The notes: generated by a model not told the origin, from the sequence alone. 42,539 bases of DNA from JAYFRL01 sp034925905 (GCA_034925905.1 JAYFRL010000007.1:1-42539); one strand, 5' to 3'. Shown: positions 15,121 through 24,492, counted from the stretch's first letter. Program-made: numbers and translations.

Positions 15121-16326
15121 ATGGCGGACAATTTCAAAAGCCTTGGTATAGGCAAAAATATAACCGATGCTTTGGCTCTTATGGGTATAACGGAACCAAC
15201 ACCCGTTCAATTGGAGCTTATACCTGCCATACTTGCAAAACAAGATGTGGCTGCAAAATCGGAAACGGGAACGGGCAAAACATTGGCATATCTTTTGCCT
15301 GTTTTAATGATGATAGAACCTGATAAACGTGAGACCCAGTTTATTATAATCACTCCGACTTACGAGCTCGCTTCCCAGGTATACAAGGAAGCGCTTAAAA
15401 TAATAAAAGCCTCTAATATTGATGCTATGGCTGCGCTTATAATAGGCGGAGCCGGTATTGAACGCCAGATAGAAAAACTCAAAGACAAACCGCAGATAAT
15501 AATAGGCTCTGCCGGAAGAATTTTAACTCTTATAAAAAAACGTAAAATTTCGGCACACACCGTTAAGACCATAATACTTGATGAAGCAGATAGACTTTTG
15601 GATGATTTCAATATTGAAAGCACAAAATCAGTTATAAAAACAACGCTGAAAGAACGCAATATAATATCGGTTTCAGCTTCAATTGGAAGCGAAACTGTGG
15701 AAAGAATGAAAAAGATTTCAAAAGAGCCACGGTTTATAAATATTGAAAGCGGAAACTTGGTTTTAAATAATATAAAACATTATTATATAACTTGCGAAGC
15801 AAGGGAAAAAACGGATACCTTAAGAAAAGTGATAAAAGGTCTTTCTCCGGATAAAACTCTTGTTTTTGTAAATAATAATGAAAATATATCTGTTATAGTT
15901 GAAAAGCTCAATTTTCATGGAATAAATGCCGACGGTACATTTGGAAACGCAGGGAGCATTGAAAGGAAAGTTGCTATTGACAACTTTATTTCGGGCAAAA
16001 CGAAAGTTCTTATTTCATCAGATTTAAGTTCGAGAGGGCTTGATATTTTAGACATTACGCATATAATTAATATAGACATACCTGAAGACCCGGTTTTTTA
16101 TATACACAGGGCAGGGAGGACAGGGAGAAACAAGAAAAGCGGAGTTGTCATTTCAATAGCTACAGAGTATGAAGGAAAATTTATTTTGAAGATTTCAAGG
16201 AAGCTCAACATCAATGTAGTACATGCCCAAATGTCTTATGGCTCTTTAGAGCCTCTATCAAACAAAAAATATATAAAAAACAATAATTACAAAGGAGAAA
16301 AACAATGGACGAAAAAGAAAAATTAA
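15121..16326 (+). CDS. DEAD-box ATP-dependent RNA helicase
   Basis: 401 residues with both RecA-like lobes. The Q motif is near Q30, Walker A is SETGTGKT (47-54), the DEAD box is 154-157, and motif VI is HRAGRTGR (329-336). Two motifs deviate: Ia is PTYELA instead of PTRELA, and III is SAS (185-187) instead of SAT, a position that couples ATP hydrolysis to unwinding. There is no C-terminal RNA-binding extension, only a short basic tail, so it resembles a minimal CshB/RhlE-type helicase acting in RNA decay or ribosome assembly. ATG is behind AGAAGGAG. Its last 22 bases overlap the DUF1292 gene, whose ribosome site lies within this frame. Confidence 0.9.
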   Translation: MADNFKSLGIGKNITDALALMGITEPTPVQLELIPAILAKQDVAAKSETGTGKTLAYLLPVLMMIEPDKRETQFIIITPTYELASQVYKEALKIIKASNIDAMAALIIGGAGIERQIEKLKDKPQIIIGSAGRILTLIKKRKISAHTVKTIILDEADRLLDDFNIESTKSVIKTTLKERNIISVSASIGSETVERMKKISKEPRFINIESGNLVLNNIKHYYITCEAREKTDTLRKVIKGLSPDKTLVFVNNNENISVIVEKLNFHGINADGTFGNAGSIERKVAIDNFISGKTKVLISSDLSSRGLDILDITHIINIDIPEDPVFYIHRAGRTGRNKKSGVVISIATEYEGKFILKISRKLNINVVHAQMSYGSLEPLSNKKYIKNNNYKGEKQWTKKKN

Positions 16327-16613
16327 ACCCCTGCGGTTGTGGAGACCCGGATTGCGATTGCGATGAAGAAATGGAAACAATGGTTCTTACAATGGATGAT
16401 GAAACTGAGCTTGAATGTGGGGTTTTAGGGGTTTTTGATGTTGATGGCAAGGACTATATTGCGCTTATGTCCTTTGAAGATGAAACAGTCCTTCTCTATA
16501 AGTATGCTGAGGATGGAGAAGAAGTTACCCTTGATTCAATTGATAATGACGAAGAATTTGAGAAGGTTTCAAACGAATTTTATGAGCTTTATGGAGAAGA
16601 AGACGAGGAATAA
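16305..16613 (+). CDS. DUF1292 (YrzB-like) acidic protein with Cys-rich N terminus
   Basis: 102 residues, very acidic. Residues 24-95 match DUF1292 (METMVLTMDDETELECGVLGVFDVDGKDYIALM...VLLYKYAEDGEEVTLDSIDNDEEFEKVSNEFYEL). The function of this Firmicute family is unknown. Ahead of it lies NPCGCGDPDCDCDEE (8-22), with four cysteines spaced like a metal or [Fe-S] ligand set, not a standard part of the family. ATG 16305 has AAAGGAG about 6 bases upstream. It overlaps the helicase gene, so the two are probably cotranscribed and translationally coupled. Confidence 0.8.
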   Translation: MDEKEKLNPCGCGDPDCDCDEEMETMVLTMDDETELECGVLGVFDVDGKDYIALMSFEDETVLLYKYAEDGEEVTLDSIDNDEEFEKVSNEFYELYGEEDEE

Positions 16614-16647
16614 TTAAAAACCCCCGTAAGTAAGGGGCTTTTTAATT
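16613..16647 (+). terminator. Intrinsic terminator after the DUF1292 gene
   Basis: TTAAAAACCCC pairs with GGGGCTTTTTAA, with the T run inside and after the stem. Confidence 0.75.
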
Positions 16648-16693
16648 ACTTTAAGCTGAAATTAAAAATCATTTAAAATCTTTAAATGAGATG

Positions 16694-16722
16694 TTTACTT
16701 TAGTCCGTTAAAATGTTAAAAT
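16694..16722 (+). promoter_or_regulatory. Likely promoter of the YerC-type gene
   Basis: TTTACT (16694-16699) and TAAAAT (16717-16722) with a 17-base spacer, 32 bases before the ATG. Confidence 0.45.
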
Positions 16723-16754
16723 AGTATTGTATAAAATTTTTAGCGGAGGTTCTC

Positions 16755-17057
16755 ATGAATAACAAGATTAAAAGTGAAGCGACAGATAAGTTGTTTCGGT
16801 ATATTTTGGAAATGAAAACCGTAGATGACTGCTATAGGCTTTTTGAGGATCTTTGTACAGTCCACGAAATCCAGGCTATTGCTCAGCGAATGGCGGTTGC
16901 TGAAATGCTTAATGAAAAACGTACATACATAGAAATAGCGGAGAAAACAGGAGCTTCAACGGCAACGATAAGCAGGGTAAATCGTGCATTGAACTACGGC
17001 ACAGACGGCTATAAGCTTGCTATTGAGAGGCTTAATAAAACTGAAGGTAAAGCTTGA
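16755..17057 (+). CDS. YerC/YecD family TrpR-related DNA-binding protein
   Basis: 100 residues, the normal length of the TrpR-like YerC family. The helix-turn-helix is in TYIEIAEKTGASTATISRVNRALNYG (about 57-82). The preceding helices (LFRYILEMKTVDDCYRLFEDLCTVHEIQAIAQRMAVAEML) match the family core. It is a presumed repressor; tryptophan binding has not been shown for this branch. ATG 16755 is behind AGCGGAGG. The placement directly before pcrA and ligA is common in Firmicutes, and a link to pcrA expression is possible but not shown here. Confidence 0.88.
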   Translation: MNNKIKSEATDKLFRYILEMKTVDDCYRLFEDLCTVHEIQAIAQRMAVAEMLNEKRTYIEIAEKTGASTATISRVNRALNYGTDGYKLAIERLNKTEGKA

Positions 17058-17085
17058 TAATATTGATTATAAATAAAGGTTGTCC

Positions 17086-17111
17086 AAAAAAAGGGGCTTC
17101 CTTTTATTTTT
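17086..17111 (+). terminator. Weak intrinsic terminator between yerC-like gene and pcrA
   Basis: AAAAGG pairs with CCTTTT, followed by ATTTTT. The stem has only two G-C pairs, so read-through into pcrA is likely. Confidence 0.35.
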
Positions 17112-17143
17112 GTACACAGTATATGGTTGGGAGAATATAAGAC

Positions 17144-19360
17144 ATGATAAAATTTAACGATTTAAATCCTATGCAAAAGGAAGCTGTTTTAAATACGGAA
17201 GGCCCACTTTTAATACTTGCCGGCGCAGGCAGTGGTAAAACAGGGGCTATTTGCGTTAGGATCGCTCATTTGCTTGAAATAGGAGTTAAACCATGGAATA
17301 TACTCGCAATAACATTTACAAATAAGGCAGCGGGTGAAATGAAAGAAAGAGTTGCAAAAATGGTCGGAAAACAATCCGAAGATATGTGGATTTCAACCTT
17401 CCATTCGTTTTGCGTCAAAATTCTAAGAAGAAATATCGGTAAGCTTGGGTATGGAAACAACTTCACCATATATGACAACGATGATTCCGAAAGAATAATG
17501 AAGGAATGCTTTAAGCGCCAGGGGTTAAGCTTGGCGGATAAAACCTTCGGTGTTTCCTCTGTTCTCTCTGAAATCGGCAGGCAAAAAGATAACCTTATAG
17601 ATGCTTCGGCATATTCAAGAAATTCCGCCGGAGATTTTAGAAAAGAAAAGATTGCCACACTGTATAGGGAATACCAGAAGACTTTAAAAGAAAACAATGC
17701 ATTTGATTTTAACGATTTGATAGTTAAAACTGTGATCCTTCTTGAATCAGAACCTGTAATACTTTTAAATTACCAGGAAAAATTCAAATATATAATGGTT
17801 GATGAATATCAAGATACCAATTTTGCACAATATAAGCTTGTAAGCATACTTTCTGACAAGTATCATAACCTTTGCGTCGTAGGCGATGACGATCAAAGCA
17901 TATACGGCTGGAGAGGTGCGGATATAAGAAATATCCTTGATTTTGAAAAGGATTTTCCAAATACGAAAGTTATAAAGCTTGAACAAAATTACCGCTCAAC
18001 TAAAAACATAATAGAATGTGCAAACAAAGTAATTAAAAACAACGCACAAAGAAAGGATAAGGCTCTTTGGACACAAAACGAGGGTGGGAATTCTATAAAA
18101 ATATATAAAGCGGAAAACGAGCTTTATGAAGCTGCATTTATTGCCGATGAAATAGACGATTGCGTTCAAAACGGTGAAGAATATAAGGATTTTGCTGTTC
18201 TTTTCCGTACAAACGCCCAGTCAAGGGTTTTAGAGGAAACTTTTATACAAAAGAATATACCGTACCGTATTTTTGGAGGCGTAAACTTTTATCAGAGAAA
18301 AGAAATAAAAGACGCCTTGGCATATTTAAAAATAATGGTTAACCCAAACGATAAACTCCAGATAAATAGAATTATTAATTTGCCTAAAAGAGGCATAGGG
18401 GAGACCTCGATAGAAAAAATGGAAAATTTTGCGGCAGAGAGAGGGATAAGCTTTTATGAAGCAATGCCTCTTGCAAAAAACATTGATTCTCTTAAAAGCA
18501 AAACAAAAAACTTTATAGATTTTTATGAGCTTATGGAAAAGATTAAAAAAGACATTATATCAAAAAAACCATCACATGCTATTGAAGAGATATTAAACAG
18601 AACGGGCTATATGGCAATGTTAAACGAAGATCCTACCGATATAGGCGCAATGCGGATTGAAAATATAGGCGAGCTTTTAAACAAAGCGGTTGAATATGAA
18701 AAATCAAATGAAGAAGCCACATTAACTGGTTTTCTTGAGGAAGTTGCGCTTGTTGCAGATATAGATGCTTATAAAGAAAATGAAAACTATGTTACTTTAA
18801 TGACCTTGCACAGTGCAAAGGGTCTTGAGTTTCCTTATGTATTTATGAGTGGTATGGAAGAAGGACTTTTCCCAAGCTATATGAGCACAATATATGGGAG
18901 CCCAGAAAAATTGGAAGAAGAAAGAAGGCTTTGCTACGTGGGCATAACCCGTGCGAAAAAGAAGCTTTATTTGACATGGGCAAAAAGCAGGCTTATGCAT
19001 GGCCAGCTTGAGTATAAAGCTCCGTCAATGTTTTTAAAAGAAATTGGGTTTAACAAAACCGAACAAAAAGAAGCTCCCAAAAAAGAGGAAGTTAAAAAAA
19101 TATATGCGGCAAAAAATACGTTCGTCGGCAGGCAAAAACCTCAGCCGAACAAAGCTATGAGGCTTAATATGAATATATTAAAGCCAAAAGATGTTGCTTT
19201 GGATTATTCAGAAGGAGACAATGTGAGAGCGCCTAAATACGGAATAGGAAAGGTTGTTTCCATAACTCCCGCAGGAGCTGATTTTGAAGTAACGGTTGAA
19301 TTTGAAGGCAAAGGCAACAAAAAATTTATGGCCGGCCTTTCAAAGATTAATAAAGTTTAA
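17144..19360 (+). CDS. pcrA: ATP-dependent DNA helicase PcrA (UvrD/Rep family)
   Basis: 738 residues, full length for PcrA. The SF1A motifs run in order: Q motif with LNPMQKEAV, Walker A AGAGSGKT (26-33), TFTNKAA (Ia), DEYQDTN (II), GDDDQSIYGWRGAD (III), QNYRS (IV), TLHSAKGLEFPYVF (V) and EERRLCYVGITRAKKKL (VI). The C-terminal 60 residues form the Tudor-like domain (GDNVRAPKYGIGKVVSI) that contacts RNA polymerase in PcrA. It acts in nucleotide excision repair, clearing of stalled RNA polymerase and rolling-circle replication. ligA follows after 19 bases, so the two form an operon. Confidence 0.96.
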   Translation: MIKFNDLNPMQKEAVLNTEGPLLILAGAGSGKTGAICVRIAHLLEIGVKPWNILAITFTNKAAGEMKERVAKMVGKQSEDMWISTFHSFCVKILRRNIGKLGYGNNFTIYDNDDSERIMKECFKRQGLSLADKTFGVSSVLSEIGRQKDNLIDASAYSRNSAGDFRKEKIATLYREYQKTLKENNAFDFNDLIVKTVILLESEPVILLNYQEKFKYIMVDEYQDTNFAQYKLVSILSDKYHNLCVVGDDDQSIYGWRGADIRNILDFEKDFPNTKVIKLEQNYRSTKNIIECANKVIKNNAQRKDKALWTQNEGGNSIKIYKAENELYEAAFIADEIDDCVQNGEEYKDFAVLFRTNAQSRVLEETFIQKNIPYRIFGGVNFYQRKEIKDALAYLKIMVNPNDKLQINRIINLPKRGIGETSIEKMENFAAERGISFYEAMPLAKNIDSLKSKTKNFIDFYELMEKIKKDIISKKPSHAIEEILNRTGYMAMLNEDPTDIGAMRIENIGELLNKAVEYEKSNEEATLTGFLEEVALVADIDAYKENENYVTLMTLHSAKGLEFPYVFMSGMEEGLFPSYMSTIYGSPEKLEEERRLCYVGITRAKKKLYLTWAKSRLMHGQLEYKAPSMFLKEIGFNKTEQKEAPKKEEVKKIYAAKNTFVGRQKPQPNKAMRLNMNILKPKDVALDYSEGDNVRAPKYGIGKVVSITPAGADFEVTVEFEGKGNKKFMAGLSKINKV

Positions 19361-19379
19361 AATTTTAAGGAGAATATTT

Positions 19380-21338
19380 ATGGAACGTATGAAAGAACTG
19401 ATAGCCTTATTAAATAAAGCTTCGGAATCATATTATCAAAAAGATGAGACCATTATTAGCGATTATGAGTTTGATAAGCTCTATGATGAGCTTCTTGCTC
19501 TTGAAAATAAATATGGCGTTGTTCTTTCAGGAAGCCCGACACAAAAAGTTGGTTATGATGTGCTTTCGAGCCTTAAAAAGGTGAGGCACAAAACAAAAAT
19601 GCTTTCCTTGGACAAAACAAAAAACTGGGACAAGCTTTATGACTGGCTTGGAGACAAGGAAGGCCTTTTAAGCTTTAAAATGGATGGGCTTACAATTGTT
19701 TTATATTACGAAAATGGTGAGCTTATTCAGGCAGTTACAAGGGGAAATGGAGAAATTGGCGAGGATATAACACATAACGCAAGGTTTTTTAAGAATATCC
19801 CGATTAAAATAAGCTATAAAGGTAAGCTTACCATAAGAGGAGAAGGCGTTATATCTTTTTTAGAGTTTGAAAGGATAAATAAAAATTTGCCTCCTGAAGA
19901 AGCTTATAAAAATCCGAGAAATCTCTGCAGTGGAACTGTTCGCCAGCTAAACAGCAAAATTTCGGCGGACAGAAACGTAATGTTCTTTGCTTTTTCAATG
20001 GTAACAGACGCGGGAAACAATATAAATTTTGAAACAAAGCTTTCAGAACTGCTTTATATAAAGGAACTTGGATTTGACACGGTTTTTAATAAGGCTACAA
20101 CTAAAGACAGCATACGTGATGATGTTAAGTTTTTTGAGAACAAGATTAAGAGCCTGGGCTATGCCACAGACGGTCTTGTTTTAACCTATAATAATATAAA
20201 ATATGGCAAATCCTTAGGTGCAACCTCAAAATTTCCTAAAGATTCGATAGCCTTTAAATGGGCCGATGAAACTGAAAATACGATACTTCGCAAAATGATA
20301 TGGAACACTTCAAGAACGGGGCTTATAAACCCTGTAGCTCTTTTTGACCCTGTGGAAATTGAAGGCACAACCGTAAGCCGGGCCAGCGTGCATAATTTAA
20401 GCATTGTAGAAGAACTTAAGCTTGGAATAGGCGATGAAATAAAGGTATATAAGGCAAATATGATTATACCTCAGATTTTGGAGAACATAACAAAAAGCGG
20501 AACGGTTAAACCGCCGGAAGCTTGCCCTGTTTGCGGAGAAAAGACAAAAATAAACGAGTTTAACGGAGTAAAGCTTGTTTATTGCCTAAACCCAAATTGC
20601 AAAGCCCAGCTTGTGCGTTCACTTTCGCATTATACATCCAGGGACGCCGCAAATATAGAAGGCCTTTCAGAAGAAACCATTAAGAAGCTTGTTGAGACGG
20701 GAATACTTGATAACTATACCAATATATACAGAATATATCAACATGAAGAAATAAAAGATATGGAAGGTTTAGGCGAGAAATCGTTTGCCAATATTGTATC
20801 GGCAATAGAGAAATCAAAGGATATAGAGCTTTCAAACTTTATTTATGCCCTTGGGATAAGCCAGATGGGTTTAAACAATGCGCGGATTTTATGCAAAAGC
20901 TTTGATTATGATATAGAAAAGATTATAAATGCCACAGAAGAAGACCTGATTGCTATAAATTCTTTTGGGAGCGTTATTGCAGGAAGCGTTGTGAAATATT
21001 TTTCAAGTAAAAACAATATCAAGCTTTTACGCAACGCTTTAAGCTATATAAGAATAAAAAGCGCACACCTTCCTTCGGAGGACGTCCTTTCGGGGCTGGG
21101 GTTTGTTATAACAGGGGACTTGAAATATTTTAAAAACAGGAAAGAGCTGGAAGCTTTAATAGAATCAAAAGGCGGAGGAATCGCATCTTCAGTTAGTTCT
21201 AAAACGAGCTATCTTATAAATAACGATTTAGATTCGGAGTCTTCAAAAAACAAGAAGGCGAAGGAGCTTAATATCCCCATAATATCCGAAGAAGAACTTA
21301 TAACGGAAATATTAAAAGAAAAGATTAAACCGGATTAA
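19380..21338 (+). CDS. ligA: NAD-dependent DNA ligase LigA
   Basis: 652 residues with the complete bacterial domain set. NAD-binding domain Ia (YYQKDETIISDYEFDKLYDEL) comes first. The adenylation domain has the AMP-accepting Lys100 in FKMDGL, where most LigA have KIDG. An OB fold follows, then a four-Cys zinc finger (C382, C385, C402, C407), helix-hairpin-helix repeats, and a C-terminal BRCT domain (about 575-645: GLGFVITGDLKYFKNRKELE). It joins Okazaki fragments and seals repair nicks. I chose ATG 19380 because AAGGAGAA lies 6 bases upstream; upstream in-frame codons are inside pcrA. It forms an operon with pcrA. Confidence 0.96.
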   Translation: MERMKELIALLNKASESYYQKDETIISDYEFDKLYDELLALENKYGVVLSGSPTQKVGYDVLSSLKKVRHKTKMLSLDKTKNWDKLYDWLGDKEGLLSFKMDGLTIVLYYENGELIQAVTRGNGEIGEDITHNARFFKNIPIKISYKGKLTIRGEGVISFLEFERINKNLPPEEAYKNPRNLCSGTVRQLNSKISADRNVMFFAFSMVTDAGNNINFETKLSELLYIKELGFDTVFNKATTKDSIRDDVKFFENKIKSLGYATDGLVLTYNNIKYGKSLGATSKFPKDSIAFKWADETENTILRKMIWNTSRTGLINPVALFDPVEIEGTTVSRASVHNLSIVEELKLGIGDEIKVYKANMIIPQILENITKSGTVKPPEACPVCGEKTKINEFNGVKLVYCLNPNCKAQLVRSLSHYTSRDAANIEGLSEETIKKLVETGILDNYTNIYRIYQHEEIKDMEGLGEKSFANIVSAIEKSKDIELSNFIYALGISQMGLNNARILCKSFDYDIEKIINATEEDLIAINSFGSVIAGSVVKYFSSKNNIKLLRNALSYIRIKSAHLPSEDVLSGLGFVITGDLKYFKNRKELEALIESKGGGIASSVSSKTSYLINNDLDSESSKNKKAKELNIPIISEEELITEILKEKIKPD

Positions 21339-21352
21339 AATATATGCGGCTG

Positions 21353-21381
21353 TTTACCTTTAGATAAAATTGTATTATAAT
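21353..21381 (+). promoter_or_regulatory. Likely promoter of the HlyD-like/division operon
   Basis: TTTACC (21353-21358) and a perfect TATAAT (21376-21381) with a 17-base spacer, about 60 bases before the next start. Confidence 0.55.
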
Positions 21382-21441
21382 ATAATTCGGTATTTGTTGT
21401 AATATAACAAAGCCCGCCACAATTGTTTTCGGAGGCAATTT

Positions 21442-22971
21442 ATGTCTAGGGATAACGACAAGGTTAGGGAACTTTACCCCGAACAAAGAAGAAAAAAACA
21501 AATAAAAAAGAAAATGCCGAGTGGGCACAAAACAATTACAATTATAACTTTTCTGCTCTTAACAGTTTATATATGCGGCTATCTTATAGCCTTTCTTTCG
21601 CGTCCTAAAACTGCAACCGAAACAGTGGTTTATGGCACTATAGATGTTCCTCTTTCGCTTGACGGTATAATAATAAGAGATGAGGAGGTTTATGTGGCCG
21701 AGGCCAGCGGGCAGCCTTATTTTAATTATAATGATAATGACAGGATTAAAAAGGGCGCTGTTGTCTGCAACGTAAAAGATGAAGAAACCACGAGTATTAT
21801 TGAAAGCGAAATAAAAAAGCTTGATAAGGATATATTAAGCACCCAAAGAGCAAGGAGCGATATGTCTGTTTTTTCTGAAGATATAACAGAAATAGAAAGC
21901 AGTATCAAAAAAACTGTGGATGCTGGGGTTTTAAAATTTATAAACAGCAATATGTCTGAAATATATAAGCTTAAAGATGAGATTGACACACAGATCAGCC
22001 GGAGGAATGAAATCTGGTTTTCCGAAAATGTTAAAAGCCTCACAGAGCTTAGTGAGAAGAAAAACCAATATGAAAACAAACTTTCGGAAAGCATTTATTC
22101 TATAAGCTCAAACAGCAGCGGAATCATTTCCTATACCTCTGACGGCTTTGAAAGTGTTTTAACTCCATCTTCGATTGATAGTATTACCGAAGAACAGATA
22201 AAAATGAAAATTACCCCTAAATATACCTCTAAAAGTCAGGCCGTTAAATCAGGAGACAATATATTTAAAGTGGTTAAATCAAACGAATGGTATGTGGCGG
22301 CGTATATGAATGTAGCCGAAGCCGCACAAATAACCGTAGACAGTAAAAAAACATTAAGCTTTACTATTGACGAAGAAGAAAAAAGCATAGATTTCACCGT
22401 TGAGAAAATAAGTGGTGTTGGAGATAAATATCTCATAGTTTTCAAAACCGATAAAAATATGATAGATTTTGTAAAAGAAAGAACGGTTAGCTTCAAAATT
22501 AATACCGACGCTTATAAAGGCATAAAAATCCCAAATGAGGCAATCGTTGAAAAAACGCTTCTTAAAATACCGTTATCATGCATTGTTGAGAGCGTAGATA
22601 AATATTCGGTTATGAAACTTATAGACAGCTCGCAGAATATGGCCGAGCTTGTAGACGTAGATATTGTTAAGATAGACTCGGAGAACGGGTTTGCTTATAC
22701 TGTTCAAGATATAAATTCACTTAAAATAGGGGACACGCTTCTTGCCGGAACGGGGGAAAATGCTAAGACCTACGAATTAAATCAGGTTGAACCCTACGAA
22801 GGTGTTTTTGTTGTAAACAGTGCAGTGGCAGAATTTAAAGTTATAACAATAATCGCTCAAAACAGCAATTATGCTATAGTTAGTGATGAAGACGGAAATT
22901 ATGGACTTAAGGCTTACGATGTAATAGTATCCGACGCAACAAAAGTCAATGAATCGGATGCGATATATTAA
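21442..22971 (+). CDS. HlyD-family-like membrane-anchored adaptor protein
   Basis: 509 residues. A basic cytoplasmic N terminus (RRKKQIKKKMPSGHK) precedes one transmembrane helix (about 31-51, ITIITFLLLTVYICGYLIAF). The extracytoplasmic part starts with a barrel-sandwich-like strand set (GTIDVPLSLDGIIIRDEEVYVAEASGQ). A helical hairpin with coiled-coil character follows (about 110-220), then beta domains. The layout is that of membrane-fusion/HlyD adaptors, yet no ABC transporter is adjacent. In many Clostridia a protein of this type precedes yggS-sepF, so a cell-envelope or division role is plausible but unproven. ATG is behind TCGGAGG. First gene of the division operon; yggS follows after 10 bases. 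Confidence 0.7.
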   Translation: MSRDNDKVRELYPEQRRKKQIKKKMPSGHKTITIITFLLLTVYICGYLIAFLSRPKTATETVVYGTIDVPLSLDGIIIRDEEVYVAEASGQPYFNYNDNDRIKKGAVVCNVKDEETTSIIESEIKKLDKDILSTQRARSDMSVFSEDITEIESSIKKTVDAGVLKFINSNMSEIYKLKDEIDTQISRRNEIWFSENVKSLTELSEKKNQYENKLSESIYSISSNSSGIISYTSDGFESVLTPSSIDSITEEQIKMKITPKYTSKSQAVKSGDNIFKVVKSNEWYVAAYMNVAEAAQITVDSKKTLSFTIDEEEKSIDFTVEKISGVGDKYLIVFKTDKNMIDFVKERTVSFKINTDAYKGIKIPNEAIVEKTLLKIPLSCIVESVDKYSVMKLIDSSQNMAELVDVDIVKIDSENGFAYTVQDINSLKIGDTLLAGTGENAKTYELNQVEPYEGVFVVNSAVAEFKVITIIAQNSNYAIVSDEDGNYGLKAYDVIVSDATKVNESDAIY

Positions 22972-22981
22972 AGGAGAAATT

Positions 22982-23689
22982 ATGGAAGATTATAGTTATA
23001 TTTTAAAAAACATTGAAGATATAGAGCTTAGGATAAAAGCTGCGGCAGAAAAATCCGGGCGTAAGAAAGAAGAGGTTCTTTTATTAGCCGTAACAAAAAC
23101 ATTGCCAACGGAAAAAATGAGGACTGCACTTCTTAAAGGCTTAAAATCCTTCGGGGAAAACAAAGTCCAGGAAATCACGGCAAAGTATGATGAGTTTATT
23201 TCAGATGGCGTTTTATGGCATCTTATAGGTCATTTGCAGACAAACAAAGTGAAATATATAATAGATAAGGTTGTCATGATACATTCCGTAGACAGCGTTA
23301 AACTTGCTTCAGAAATAAATAAGCGCGCAAAAGACAAGGGAATCGTTATGGATATTCTTCTTGAAATAAACATTGCCAGAGAGGAGTCTAAATTCGGCAT
23401 AAATCCCAATGAAGTTTTTGATATAATAAACGAAATAAAAGATTATGAAAACATTCGCGTGAGAGGACTTATGGCCGTTGCTCCTTTTGTTGAGAACGGT
23501 GAAGAAAACAGGCCGTATTTTAAACAAATGAAGCAATTATTAGTTGACATTAATGAAAAAAAATTTAATAATATATGTATGAATATTTTATCGATGGGTA
23601 TGACCGGAGATTATGAAACCGCAATTGAAGAGGGCGCGAACATCGTAAGAATAGGCACAGGGATATTTGGCGCCAGAAAATACAACTGA
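22982..23689 (+). CDS. yggS: YggS/PLPBP family pyridoxal-phosphate homeostasis protein
   Basis: 235 residues. The PLP-binding lysine is K39 in LLAVTKTLP. Other family motifs are FGENKVQE, WHLIGHLQTNK, IHSVDS, NIAREESKFG, RGLMAV and LSMGMTGDYETAIEEGANIVRIGTGIFG. It is a fold-type III barrel without enzymatic activity that buffers PLP and affects amino-acid metabolism. ATG 22982 has AAAGGAG at 6 bases. It heads the conserved yggS-sepF-yggT-divIVA block (ylmE-ylmF-ylmG-divIVA in Bacillus). Confidence 0.95.
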   Translation: MEDYSYILKNIEDIELRIKAAAEKSGRKKEEVLLLAVTKTLPTEKMRTALLKGLKSFGENKVQEITAKYDEFISDGVLWHLIGHLQTNKVKYIIDKVVMIHSVDSVKLASEINKRAKDKGIVMDILLEINIAREESKFGINPNEVFDIINEIKDYENIRVRGLMAVAPFVENGEENRPYFKQMKQLLVDINEKKFNNICMNILSMGMTGDYETAIEEGANIVRIGTGIFGARKYN

Positions 23690-23715
23690 TTAATATAATC
23701 GGGGAGGATATAATA

Positions 23716-24198
23716 GTGGCTAATATGTTTGATAAAATGAAAAACCTTATGTTTGGCGAGTATGAAGACGAAGACGATGTTTATGAGGATGAATATGAGT
23801 ATCCCGTTGTAAAAGGAGACAGGGATGCTGTGGATTATCCTTCTAAATCTTTGGCTTCCGGCAAGAAAAACAACTCTCAGGTTGTAAGCATACATACTAA
23901 TGTTCAGATGCAGGTTGTAATAATAAAGCCTGAATGCTATGAGGATGCTCAGGAAATTTGTGACCAAATTAAATCTAAAAAGCCGGTTGTTGTGAACCTG
24001 GAAAAAGTTGAATATCCTATCGCTCAGCGTATTATGGATTTTTTAAGCGGAACATGCTATTCGCTTGATGGTTCTATCCAGCGCGTTGCAAACAATATTT
24101 TCATAATTGCTCCTGAAAACGTGGATATTTCAGGCGATTTTAAAGAAGAACTTAAAACAAAGGGAGTTATTCTTCCGTGGGTAAACAGCGGAAAATAA
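23716..24198 (+). CDS. sepF: Cell division protein SepF
   Basis: 160 residues. An N-terminal amphipathic, membrane-targeting segment (MANMFDKMKNLMFG) leads to an acidic linker. The SepF core is at about 65-150 (QVVIIKPECYEDAQEICDQIKSKKPVVVNLEKVEYPIAQRIMDFLSGTCYSLDGSIQRVANNIFIIAPENVDI). SepF polymerises on the membrane and anchors FtsZ during septation. The start is GTG 23716 with GGGGAGG about 8 bases upstream; ATG 23725 is also possible. Cotranscribed with yggS and yggT. Confidence 0.95.
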   Translation: MANMFDKMKNLMFGEYEDEDDVYEDEYEYPVVKGDRDAVDYPSKSLASGKKNNSQVVSIHTNVQMQVVIIKPECYEDAQEICDQIKSKKPVVVNLEKVEYPIAQRIMDFLSGTCYSLDGSIQRVANNIFIIAPENVDISGDFKEELKTKGVILPWVNSGK

Positions 24199-24213
24199 GG
24201 CGGGTTAATTATA

Positions 24214-24492
24214 ATGGGTATTTCTGTATTATACAAAGCTGTTGATATTTTTTTTGAAGTGATATATATCCTTATTTTTGTGAGGATAATTTTGTCATGG
24301 ATTTCTTTACCTAACAACTCTTTCAGCAGCCTTATATATTCTTTAACAGAGCCTATTTTAGGTCCTGTTAGGCGAATGCTGAACCGCTCTCCTTTAGGCG
24401 GCGGTATGATGCTTGATTTTTCACCTATAATTGCGCTTTTCTTTATGAATATAGCTAAGCTTATTATTTATTCTGTTTTAGGTGCATTTTAG
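24214..24492 (+). CDS. yggT: YggT family membrane protein
   Basis: 92 residues with two transmembrane segments (about 8-26 and 65-88) flanking the family motif region LTEPILGPVRRML and DFSPIIALF. YggT (YlmG) proteins are linked to division and osmotic or photosystem functions, mechanism unclear. ATG is 15 bases after sepF. In many Firmicutes the S4-domain gene ylmH follows; here about 100 gene-free bases separate it from divIVA. Confidence 0.88.
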   Translation: MGISVLYKAVDIFFEVIYILIFVRIILSWISLPNNSFSSLIYSLTEPILGPVRRMLNRSPLGGGMMLDFSPIIALFFMNIAKLIIYSVLGAF

